Below are positions 35,069 through 44,393 of a DNA stretch of 55,826 nt, piece by piece (position 1 is the first letter of the stretch; each line of letters starts with the position of its first letter). Source of the stretch: Asterionellopsis glacialis. Lineage: Eukaryota; Bacillariophyta; Plagiogrammaphyceae; Rhaphoneidales; Asterionellopsidaceae. A model generated the notes under the pieces. It had not been told where the DNA came from. It did not search any database and was given only the letters and a program-made list of their open reading frames with translations. Made by a program: the position numbers and the translations under genes. The stretch is from positions 1 to 55,826 of the forward strand of contig WKLE02003736.1 of the NCBI GenBank assembly GCA_014885115.2, given 5' to 3'.

Positions 35069-35800
35069 TTATGACGTTTTCTTTCCATCAAGTTTGGTGC
35101 GTGCATTAGATGCTGTGTTTTCATTCATTCTCAATTCCTGTGCCCCTTCTAATAGTGCTGCATCAAGATGAGTAGCCCCTCCAAACCCAAGAGTAGTTAG
35201 ATTTGTTCTCTGATTTAGTTGTTGCTGCTGTTGCTGCTGGAGTGATAGCAAAATTTGCCTCTCAGTGAGTTGCTGGACTGGATGTAATCGAGCCAGTTGG
35301 GAAAGGAGTGGTGTTGTCTCACCAAAGGGAATAGATCTTTGAGCCTCAAGGCCACTTGTCAATGCACGAGCAAAGTGTTCCAGTTCTGACCGCAAATCTT
35401 GATTCATTTTACGAATTGCGTTGTTTTCGCGAGTGAGTTCAACGACGCTTGTTTGAAGATTTTCAATCAGAACACGCTTTCGTTTTCTACGTTCGCGAGC
35501 AGAAACCCTGTTCATTGCAAGCCGTTTTTCTCTGTTCTTCGAGTCATCAATACTGTTCTGTTTAGAGACAACCTCTTTTTCCCCGCTCGAAAAGTTTCTT
35601 CCATCAGCTTCAACTGGAGATTCAGCCTTGTTTAGAGTGATAGCATCCTTAGACGAGCTTTCAACTGAAGATTGACTTTCACTATCGCAGTCTTCTATGC
35701 GGCTACCATCTTGAATTTCCCGTGGCTTTGATGTTGGCTTCTTCACATCAGGTGATTCATGTTGCATGTTGTTTTCGTTGATTGTCCGATCAGTTTTCAT
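35069..35800 (-). CDS. bZIP transcription factor
   Basis: Intronless, 243 aa. The basic region at about residues 90-112 reads NREKRLAMNRVSARERRKRK and carries the bZIP contact pattern N-x7-R. It runs into a leucine zipper with heptad positions L, L, I, L (ENLQTSVVELTRENNAIRKM, then NQDLRSELEHF). The N-terminal 85 residues are acidic and Ser-rich. After the zipper come LSQLARLHPVQQLTERQILL and a Gln run (QQQQQQQ). bZIP dimers bind ACGT-core sites such as TGACGTCA, which is clustered at 3076-3196, but no link is shown. The upstream spacer has a TACCAGGTA at 35856. No PAS or other sensor domain is visible. Confidence 0.93.
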   Translation of the reverse strand: MKTDRTINENNMQHESPDVKKPTSKPREIQDGSRIEDCDSESQSSVESSSKDAITLNKAESPVEADGRNFSSGEKEVVSKQNSIDDSKNREKRLAMNRVSARERRKRKRVLIENLQTSVVELTRENNAIRKMNQDLRSELEHFARALTSGLEAQRSIPFGETTPLLSQLARLHPVQQLTERQILLSLQQQQQQQLNQRTNLTTLGFGGATHLDAALLEGAQELRMNENTASNARTKLDGKKTS

Positions 35801-38800
35801 ACTGCAGTCTCTATTCTGATAGCTACTCTATCGATGTTTTTCTTCTTCTGTGATATACCAGGTACAGCTTTTTTGGCTTTTTTCCCGTACACACGTTAGT
35901 TGTGAATTCAAGAAGTGTCAGGAGTCAAAGGTGTGGCGTGCTACTGTTGGGGTTGTCTTGCTCGTTGGTCTTGTATTCCTTTGAGGACTAAGTACGTTGC
36001 AGCAACTCACATATGTATCTTATAGCCTTTTATCTGAACCTTCCTATGCCTCTTTTTAGTCTCAGGCCTAAAATTAAAACAACATGGTATAAAGTCTTCA
36101 ATGCACTGAAGAAAGTTCAACTGATTTTAATAAGGTAAGACGTTGAAAGACCTTTGCTATTAATCTGTGTCAAGTTGGTATGATAAAATAATAAACGAAA
36201 GCTGTTTTTGCACAAGACATATAAGTATTTTTTTTACGTGTTTTCTGCAGTTCGAGATGGTCACTCAGCAGATATGAAACCGATACCAACTGTTTCCCTT
36301 TTACATAAAGAAAATGTTTCTGCTGTTGTAGCAAATGAAATTAGACCTTTTAAGGCATATCTTCAACTTGAAGTTAAAAAAATATTTTTAATACTGTAAT
36401 ATTTCTTTTCTTCTACTAATATCAAGTTCAAGGTACATTTTTACATGTAAAGAAAATACGAGATTTTACTCAATTCGATTGGTTTAAAAAAATCTTTTGT
36501 AACACTTCCCACGTACGTTTAATCCCAATAAATTTTCACGTCTCTAACTTCAACTACCTGGGCAGTAATACTGCTCTTGTTCTGAAATTGACAAATTGAA
36601 GCTTGCAAAAAAATCAACTTGATTTCTGTATGGAAAGACTTTCCGTAATAGAAAAACACTATCATGGAGAGTGAATCACTATTCATAGGTCCTTGAAGGT
36701 CCTACTGTATTTTTCTTAATAAAACTGGGAATTTCCGACATGCGTGGCAAGTTGCGTGGAAATAAGGATATGTAACAGAAAGAATTTGCTTGTTTGATCT
36801 CTCGCCTACTGAACAAGTGATTGATTCGGATTTGCAGGACAAGAGAAGATATTTTACGCAGGAGCACCGGACACATTGTCCGCCAAAAGGATGAAATTTC
36901 ATGCATTAGCGGATTACAGAACACTTTCAGTATGTGGACATGCATTTTGATTTGAAATCTTTCAAGCTAAGCATGAAATGTACATGTGTCTCGAAGATAC
37001 TTCATCAGAAGGCAGCAATGGTGATGAAGAATCAGAAGAATCATCAGAGAAAGACAAAGAATCTGAGATGATGATAATGATGATGACAAGCCTGTTTCAA
37101 ATCCAGAGGCTCAACCAAAGGTAACTCAAAAGAAGAGACAGCATTATTAACAAAGTAAAGTTATGATCACGATAACATTCATGTTCTCTTCTTTAGCTAA
37201 GTCTTATCATTCAATTTGATCATTGATTAATAAAACTATTTTTTAGCAAATCAGTTTTTTAGTTCCAATTTGGTATGTACATTTGAACATGTTTTAAAAT
37301 ATTGAAAGACATAACGTACTACTTTGTGACATTATCTGCCATTGATTGAGGTGATCCTATGAGATGAAAATAGTTTATTTCTGGAAGATATCATATCATT
37401 TTGAGATTGGTCCTACAGTTGATAGACTCTAGTTAGTTATCTAGGACTTTGTGAGTACCATTAGGAACTAACCCTGCTCTCTCTATACCTAGTACAGGAC
37501 TATTTATCAAGTCTCTCTGAACATACTGTATGGCTGTTGGAGATAATTAGCATTAATCCCTACAAAATGTAGGTTTATTGTTGTTGTTGACTTGTAAATA
37601 CTTTGAGTGTTATTTTGGAAATTGAGAACAATGGCAGTTTTAAAATATTGTATAAGAAAAAATGTTTAAATCAAGACAATAATCAATATTATTATCCAAA
37701 AAAGGATAGCAGAGATGTTTTCTTGTGGTTTATTCTTATGTATGAAGTATTATACAAAAATATTTCCTTTTTCCAATTTCTTGCTCAGATACAGTACCAC
37801 ACACATAAAGAAAATCAATCACAATATGCATTTTTTGATGATGGAATTTATGGTGTTGGTGCTTTGACTCTAGGCTTATTGCGGTGTCATTGTGAAAGGG
37901 GAAAATAAATGTTGTGCACCATGGTATTTCATACAAGTTGCCAGCAGAAATAAGCAATGAGGCCTCCTATTTAGGCAAGCTTGAAATTACTGATGGGTCA
38001 CCATAATTTTATGCTTGGTGTTAAGCAACATGCCTTAATGATAACATCAGTTAGATGAAGTTATTTATAACAATCAAATCTTACTATGAATATTTTGAAA
38101 TTTCTAGTTTTCTTTGACAGATAACCATGACATCAAAATTTCTTCATGAAATAAGCAACACCAATTTTTTCAATCTTCAGATTACTTATGAGGATAAAAA
38201 TTTTCATGCTTAAGCTAAACAATGCCCTGTTTTGTTTATTTCAAGGGGCAATCTGTATGCTAGCAACATTTTTTGGTTGCTGTGCCCCCCCCCCCATCNN
38301 NATTTTGTCTTTGGTAGAAGCAGGTTCTATAGACAAAATGTCATAAGTAGACCTCTTAGACCTAGAAGTAGTCTCCTAAAAGACCTCAAATGTTTAAACA
38401 AGTACATGCCACAAAAAAATTAGCCAGGACTTGCCTGGCTGGCCATTTATCTGATGATTGTGTATGATCTGCCAACTCTATGAGCCCAAATACTTTTTTT
38501 GAATAATTTTTTGATTCCAACAACTCTGCTTGGTCGGTATATTTTATGATCTAGCTCTGGTATTAGAAATGTGAGAAGGAAGGTGAGAGGGGAGAGAAGA
38601 GGGGATAATGAATGAAATGGAGCTCAATCTCTTTTTGTTGTGATGTCCTTCTTCACTGCCGATTTTGTAATGTTATGACTGCTTGTTACCTATAATACAG
38701 CAAATTTCCTGTTGTATTATCAGTTCTGGAAGACCAAAAAAACAACGAAAGCTCTTTCCCACTTTCTCATTCCTTCCATGCAGTTTCTTCTCTTTCTTAA

Positions 38801-39054
38801 TTATATCTGCAAAAATGATGTATAGAAAAATAAAAATCATCACATTTTTTATGATATGCCCTGTCCCCAACATGTTGCCCAGTAATCTGCAGACTTTTCA
38901 GACCATGTCAGCTTTTTTTAGCTGTGAAAAGACCACCTACGAACAGGTCATACCAGGAAGTAGTTTGGAAGTAAAAGTTCTCAGTTCGTGAAAGTTCACA
39001 GAAATATCTTGTAAAAAATTCTTTATTATAAAGTAGTATACGCCCTCGCAATTT
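35801..39054. other. 3.2-kb AT-rich spacer without a recognisable gene
   Basis: One TACCAGGTA lies at 35856, close upstream of the bZIP gene. At 36985-37090 there is a GA-rich, Glu/Ser-codon-like stretch (GAAGAATCAGAAGAATCATC) that may be the worn end of an old gene, but no frame holds. The 101-codon frame at 37603-37908 is Asn/Lys/Tyr-rich with no motif I recognise. A C homopolymer runs into a three-base gap at 38299-38301. Confidence 0.5.
38299..38301. other. Three-base assembly gap after a poly-C run
   Basis: NNN follows a run of eleven C bases at about 38285-38295. Homopolymer length here is uncertain. Confidence 0.95.
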
Positions 39055-40149
39055 TCATCGAGGAAGGCGATTCCCATGTGGACTCCAGTGAGAACCGCTT
39101 TTTTCCAACAAAGTCTCACGAGTATCTTCTGGTTCTATAGGTGTACTATCACCAACAAACTCGAAGACATTGTCTTCATTTATATCTCCAAAGTAAATTG
39201 TAGCCGATATCCGCATCTCTCCTTTTGCAATATCGTAATCTACGGGTGATGTCTTGTGATAAAAAACTTCACCTGTTGCAACAGCCGTATCATAGTTGTA
39301 TTTGATAGCATACAAAGTTTCATCGTCGGTGGTTTCGTCTAGCACAAATAATTCAGGCGGGGAATTTTCCACATTGACTAGAGGGATAATAACATTGAAT
39401 CCTTTTCCACCCGTATTGATGAAATCGTGATGGAGGTATGATTGCCCATAGGCGCTTGAAACACCAATCAACGATATGGAGAAAATATAGATCCCATCCA
39501 ATTCGAAAAATTTTCCCATGGAATCCAGTATGATATCAAATCCACCTCTACCCAGTACTTTCAGAAAGTTTTGGTTTGTTGCTTCATCGTAAGGTTCTAC
39601 CCAATGCATATTGGATTGCCATGTAGACGTAGGAGGACGATTTGCATTCCATTGATCACCGTTCATGTCGAATACCTTATTTTCGTCGCTGTCTAAAGGA
39701 TCTTCGAGCAATTTACGGAATAAATCTATCATACCAACGTTATTGCAATAGCTTAAAATTTCTTCACGGAGTCCCGGAGGAAGCCCAACGCGACTACCAT
39801 AACGTGAAATCGGGGTTTCGTTGTTATCTTTTCTGAATATTTTCATTACTTGACCAGGTTTCAATGGTGGCAGGTATAATTCAGGTGAGGAACTCGAAGC
39901 TGTCGTTTCATCGTCTACTCCCACTTCTTTTGAAGTATCAATATTCTTGTACTCCTTTACTACTACTTTCTCATTATGAATTTCCTGCTTTTCTTTGCTT
40001 TCTTTCGAAGGAGTGTTTTTGAAATGATATACGTAGAATATCAGGATGATGGCAACCGGAAGGCTTAGTATGCTCGCTACCTTTCGTCGAAAATTAGACT
40101 GTTGTCGCCGAACTTTTTCATACTTATCAATATCATAGTCAGGTTTCAT
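39055..40149 (-). CDS. Type II membrane protein with a possible 2-oxoglutarate/Fe(II) oxygenase-like domain
   Basis: Intronless, 364 aa from the ATG at 40149. The frame is open to 40356, but the shorter start places a single TM (about residues 27-42, ILSLPVAIILIFYVYHF) behind a basic N-terminus, typical of a type II Golgi/ER anchor. A charged linker follows. The C-terminal domain has SYLHHDFINTGGKGFNVIIP, where H240-x-D242 could bind iron. It is followed by a distal GEVFYHKT (His about 298) and EMRISATIYFGDIN (Arg about 313), an order and spacing that suit a 2-oxoglutarate-dependent oxygenase fold. I do not recognise a specific family, so the enzyme call is tentative and the protein may be a stramenopile-specific one of unknown role. 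Confidence 0.6.
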   Translation of the reverse strand: MKPDYDIDKYEKVRRQQSNFRRKVASILSLPVAIILIFYVYHFKNTPSKESKEKQEIHNEKVVVKEYKNIDTSKEVGVDDETTASSSSPELYLPPLKPGQVMKIFRKDNNETPISRYGSRVGLPPGLREEILSYCNNVGMIDLFRKLLEDPLDSDENKVFDMNGDQWNANRPPTSTWQSNMHWVEPYDEATNQNFLKVLGRGGFDIILDSMGKFFELDGIYIFSISLIGVSSAYGQSYLHHDFINTGGKGFNVIIPLVNVENSPPELFVLDETTDDETLYAIKYNYDTAVATGEVFYHKTSPVDYDIAKGEMRISATIYFGDINEDNVFEFVGDSTPIEPEDTRETLLEKSGSHWSPHGNRLPR

Positions 40150-41020
40150 CCTAGTCAGAGTTACAAAGGAAATACTGACAGTGACGATGCGGATAGGACG
40201 TGCTTTACTTCCTCGATGTTGCGTTGACTGCGAGATCAATTCCAGAGTTCGGATCGTAATAATGAGCACTGGTAGAGAGTGTGAGATCCTGCCTATGATA
40301 GCTGTACCTGTACGAGGTACAACCTTTCGCCATCCTCTGCCAATCTCAAATCTCAACGGGCCTGAACATCATAGCATTCCTGTGAGAAAAGTCTCAATTA
40401 CTACAACACTTATTATAGATGGTGTACACGTATATGGTCAAGTAGGATTAATTACTGGGTAGGTCCTACGTCGTTTCCCATCAACAGATGAGAACTCAAT
40501 CACTTTCGTGCCTACCGGTNNNNNNNNNNNNNNNNNNNNNNNNNNNNNNNNNNNNNNNNNNNNNNNNNNNNNNNNNNNTCGGCATAATATTATTATAATT
40601 TTTCGATAACGGTAATGCCTTGAATTAAAAAAACTATGGGAGTGACATTACTTTACTCGATGTACGTCCTGCTCTAGTCGTACTGTCTGTGTGTAGGACA
40701 TACGCCCGTTAGGTACCAGGTAGACTACGGTACCAGGTACGGGTAGTTAGTACCGGTTAGTACGTCACGTACCGGTACTCTATACTCTGCTCGCTCGCGC
40801 ACCTTCGCTCCGCGCATCGCCCTTGTCAAAATTCTGCTCACATGCACATCTAAAAATCGTTGCAACCTTTTGAGTTCGTACGATACCAGGTTCTACCGTA
40901 CCCAGGTACGTAACGTGGTCCTGCCTGTCTGGAGACTGGAGACACATCGCAACGTGACTGTCTCTGGTAGCTAGGAGCTACACTGACTGCATAGTCGTCG
41001 GCGGAAAGCAACAATTGAAG
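40150..41020. promoter_or_regulatory. Divergent spacer with TACCWGGTA motifs and a 59-base gap
   Basis: Separates the membrane-anchored protein (minus) from the SAP30/SGF29 fusion (plus). Exact TACCAGGTA lies at 40714 and 40731, in a stretch with several GTACCGGTA-like relatives (40735-40775), plus a TAGGTCCTA at 40460. Part of the sequence is missing (40520-40578). Confidence 0.5.
40520..40578. other. Assembly gap (59 N)
   Basis: Run of N within the divergent spacer upstream of the SAP30/SGF29 gene. No open frame is interrupted by it as far as I can see. Confidence 0.98.
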
Positions 41021-42083
41021 ATGTCGACAGGTCCACCACCGACCAAAATGAGACGCACGTCGCAGAAGACGACGCACTCTAGATCATATCCGCGTGGTGT
41101 TGGTTTGGACTTCCGCAAACTTGCTGGACTTACGTTGCTTTCGTACATTGATCATCATGGTAAGTGAAAGAATGGAAACCTTTGCAAAAAGGGTTTTGAC
41201 AAAAGAGCGAGGCGTGCACGACAGTCGGTCGTGTCTGTAGAAATCTACGTTAATTCGTTACTGAGTGCAAAAAATTGTACTTGTCAACATTCTTTTCCTC
41301 GGACATTCCAATACAAAATGGTAGGTAAAGTTTAGTCAAGAAGAGTAGTCTCAAATAAACTCCCATCCTCCTTGTCATATTACAACCAATATAAACACAG
41401 GTGTCAGTGTGAGGGCTGAAGCACCTCCATCTGAGTTGGCCGTTGCAGTGGCACGTCACTTTGAAAGTATGGAAGTCGATGAGGAAACCTGCATTGGCGG
41501 CTTTTTGCAGCGATTACAGGAAGGCACTGCAGGTCCAACTGAGTATTCTCGTGAAACGGCAGCCTTTGACGGACGGGCACCACCAGCTCTCGCAAGAAAG
41601 AGAAGGAGATCCAAATGGGCTGCCCGCCCCACCGAACAGGTTGCTGCTAAGGTGACCCGTACCGACGAAAATGGTTCATGGATTCTTGCTAGCGTTCAGC
41701 GCTTTTATGCAGATACAGAAACATACGATGTGCAAGATGAGGATGACACATCCAAACTTATCCGATTGCCGTGGAGTCATGTCATGCGCTTGAGTACTGG
41801 AACCGAGGGATGCTTTCATAAGGGTACAGATTGCATGGCAATTTTCCCTGAGACGACAAGTTTTTACAGGGCCAAAGTTTCCAAGGATCCAATGTGGAAA
41901 CTTTCTCCTAACGGCAATACCCCACTTGTGAAAGAAGTCGTTGTTAAGTTTGAAGACGACGAAGATGAACAAGGAAGAACCCCACACCGTCGGGTTCCCT
42001 CACGTTACGTAATTCCAATCCCCCAGAATTATTTTTACGAGGAATCCGACGACGTCGATCTAACTCCGCCTACGAGCAAATAA
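41021..42083 (+). CDS. SAP30-type Sin3-binding domain fused to an SGF29-type tandem Tudor domain
   Basis: Two exons, 41021-41159 and 41401-42083, give 273 aa. The 241-bp intron splits a Gly codon (HH-G-VSV). Residues about 28-86 (GLDFRKLAGLTLLSYIDHHG, then PPSELAVAVARHFESMEVDE and CIGGFLQRLQ) match the C-terminal Sin3-binding domain of SAP30, a subunit of Sin3-HDAC complexes. Residues about 110-265 match the SGF29 tandem Tudor fold, which reads H3K4me3 in SAGA. Motifs are EQVAAKVTRTDENGSWILAS, YDVQDEDD, DCMAIFPETTSFYRAKV, VVKFEDDEDEQG and RYVIPIP. The acidic YDVQDED and the FPETTSFY segment sit where SGF29 has its histone-tail contacts. The usual SGF29 coiled coil is absent. I infer a chromatin reader that could recruit a Sin3-type deacetylase. 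The stop is 114 bp from the convergent neighbour. Confidence 0.82.
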
Positions 42084-42197
42084 GTTCCGAATCGAATGCT
42101 GAAGGGGATCCACAAGGGGGGCAGAGTTGTAGCAATACATTATAAGTTTAATAGTGATTCTATTCTGAATATTTCCATTTTAAACATGCATTTTCGT

Positions 42198-43613
42198 TTA
42201 ATCCAAATCCATCACATCCTCGTCTTCATCACCGTCTTCATCCATATCTTCAACGATATCTTCATAATCGGTTTCTTCAAATGTCTCTCCGTCCCCGTCA
42301 ACAGGATCACCCTCTGGTGGAGCGTCTTCAGGAGCGATATTCCATTTAGCCGCCTCTTCCTCCATGCGTTTTCTCCTTTGCCTCTCCATTTCTGCCTTTT
42401 CTTCTGGTGTCTTCTCCCGAAAGTTGTTATTTTGACGGTGCTCTTCACGACGCCGTTCTCTTTCGGCACGGCGTCCCTCCTTTGAGCCATCGTTATCGCC
42501 ACTGAAAGCCCCGCTGCCCGTCGAAGAGCTAGATTGCTGACTTTTTTGTTCCTGTCTCGATTGCTGTTCAGCGCGACGTTGCCGTTTGGCCTTCTCCTCT
42601 TGTTCAATTTTCTTGGTACGGGTCTTGAGTTGAGGCAACGTAGATAGCTTGATCATGTCTGTACTTTTGTTCAAGACAGAAGTTACCAAATTATTCATCG
42701 TGCTGAATGAAACGCCCTTTGTCAATGGAGCTACACTAGTCTTGAGGCGATCGCTGTCCTTCCCGATACCACCACTAACCTTTTTGAAGACAGCGAATCG
42801 GTGTTCACCAGCTTCAAACTCAGGAAGATGCTCCTCTAAGTTTTTCACAAACAATAACGATGTATCAACTGACGCAAAAGCAACATTGGGATGTTGTCCC
42901 AACAAGTTGGTCATGGCATCCTTAACGTACTTCTGGACTTGTTTATCACCTTTCATCAACAAACCACAAACCTCTTTATCCAAACACTTTGATCTCAAAT
43001 CTTGTGTCGTTTCAATCTTAGCAGCACGAGGTTCAAGCATGTTACGCAAAAGCTTCACTAACATAGCACCTGTCTTTAAATGTTTTTGTGGGACCTGTTT
43101 TGGTGGTCCAACTGCACCAGACACAAAAATCACTGGACGTTTTTTCAAATCGAGCTTGAATCGTTCAACCACAGTCTTTCCACTTTCCAGTTTGTTTTCG
43201 CAATTCATAATTCTAAACTCAGCAGGGGATGATCCATCATCATATGCGTCAGCAAAAACAGAACTGATTGGAATCCCACTTTCGTCATCGTGACAAAGGA
43301 CAGCATACGATTTACCACTGTCGCCTTCGCCAAAGAAGATATCCCTCAACGCCAAATCATCTGCCATGTCCACACGAGGAATCTTTTGTCGGAAAAAGAA
43401 GAGATAGATATAATGGGACGCAAACATAAATTAAGGAATGCTCACAGTCAACTTATAGATATCAAAGTACTGTACGGTTTCAGAACTTACCTCTGAGGTC
43501 AAACCTTTCATGAATTGATACGCTAGCAAAGCCAAACCAATACCGATTGCAGGTTTCATTAGTTTGTCGATGGGTGGAGCTCGCGCCGTTTTACGCTTGG
43601 GAATTGGAGCCAT
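42198..43613 (-). CDS. Single-pass membrane protein with thioredoxin-fold-like lumenal region and acidic C-terminus
   Basis: Two exons, 43613-43491 and 43382-42198, give 435 aa. The 108-bp intron is phase 0 (GTAAGT donor, AAAAG acceptor). Exon 1 encodes a basic N-terminus and one TM (KPAIGIGLALLAYQFM). Residues about 55-270 are globular: YAVLCHDDESGIPISSVFAD, RPVIFVSGAVGPPKQVP, CLDKEVCGLLMKG and HPNVAFASVDTSLLFVKNLE, with a strand-helix order recalling thioredoxin-like folds but no CxxC. Then come a long Arg/Glu/Gln-rich coiled stretch (EGRRAERERRREEHRQ) and a very acidic tail (DEDGDEDEDVMDLD). DnaJ-associated ER proteins have a similar plan, but no J domain is present. Function unknown. Confidence 0.75.
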
Positions 43614-44393
43614 CTTTGCTTTTCGAGTATTTTTAAGAAACAACAAACAGTAAATAGTAGTTCTCTTGTTTTGTAACAAATTCTGTCGGTACGTTAAGTT
43701 GTCGTTGCTTCCCTGAATTAACAGCCTCAATGAATGTATCAAGAATGAAAGAAGCGATCACATGCGAGTAGCTCTTGGTGATAGCAAAACGCGTGGAGGT
43801 AAAAAAGCGTTTCTTCCATTTTTCTCTCAAACCAGCCTGCTATGGAGGACCCTACAAAAAGTCAGTACCGTAGCCTACAATAGGTACTGGTACCTATTAC
43901 CTGGTGCCTGGTACAGACTCGTAGAGGATCCTACTCGTACCATAGTCCGAGAAAACGTCACAATTGTGATGGCCAGACAGACACCCGCGAAAGCAAAAAT
44001 TTAAAAAAGATAACAAAACGAAGGGTGCTGCTCATTACGCATTTTTTTCTGTGAAGACAACTGTACCTGGTAGGACCTCGTATGTAGGACCTAGCAATCG
44101 ATCAAAAATAGTTTAGAGGCCTCTCTCTAGGGAGCGCTCAAAAAATGTTTTCCTGGCACGTTTACGGACCATGCATCGTCATCAAACGGACAGAGTGAGG
44201 TATGCACACACTTCTGCAGAAGTCTTCCAACCATTATTTTTACATAAAAGCGGGTTTGTTCTAACAAAGGTCGAGGGAAGAAGTTGCAACCGTTTTACTG
44301 CGGCACACTGCATCTTGAATAGGCCATCGCAGGTTTGACTCACAAATACTTCGACAACACTGTCTGTTTATGGAAATCTAACAAGTTTTAAGC
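43614..44393. promoter_or_regulatory. Divergent promoter region with TACCTGGTA and TAGGACCTA
   Basis: Lies between the membrane protein (minus) and the ABC-F gene (plus). An exact TACCTGGTA at 44064 is followed by TAGGACCTA at 44085; near-matches occur at 43885-43915. No gene is supported. Confidence 0.45.

Noticed and set aside
37603..37908. 101-codon frame in the 3.2-kb spacer
   Set aside because: AT-driven amino-acid composition and no family features; possible but unsupported.
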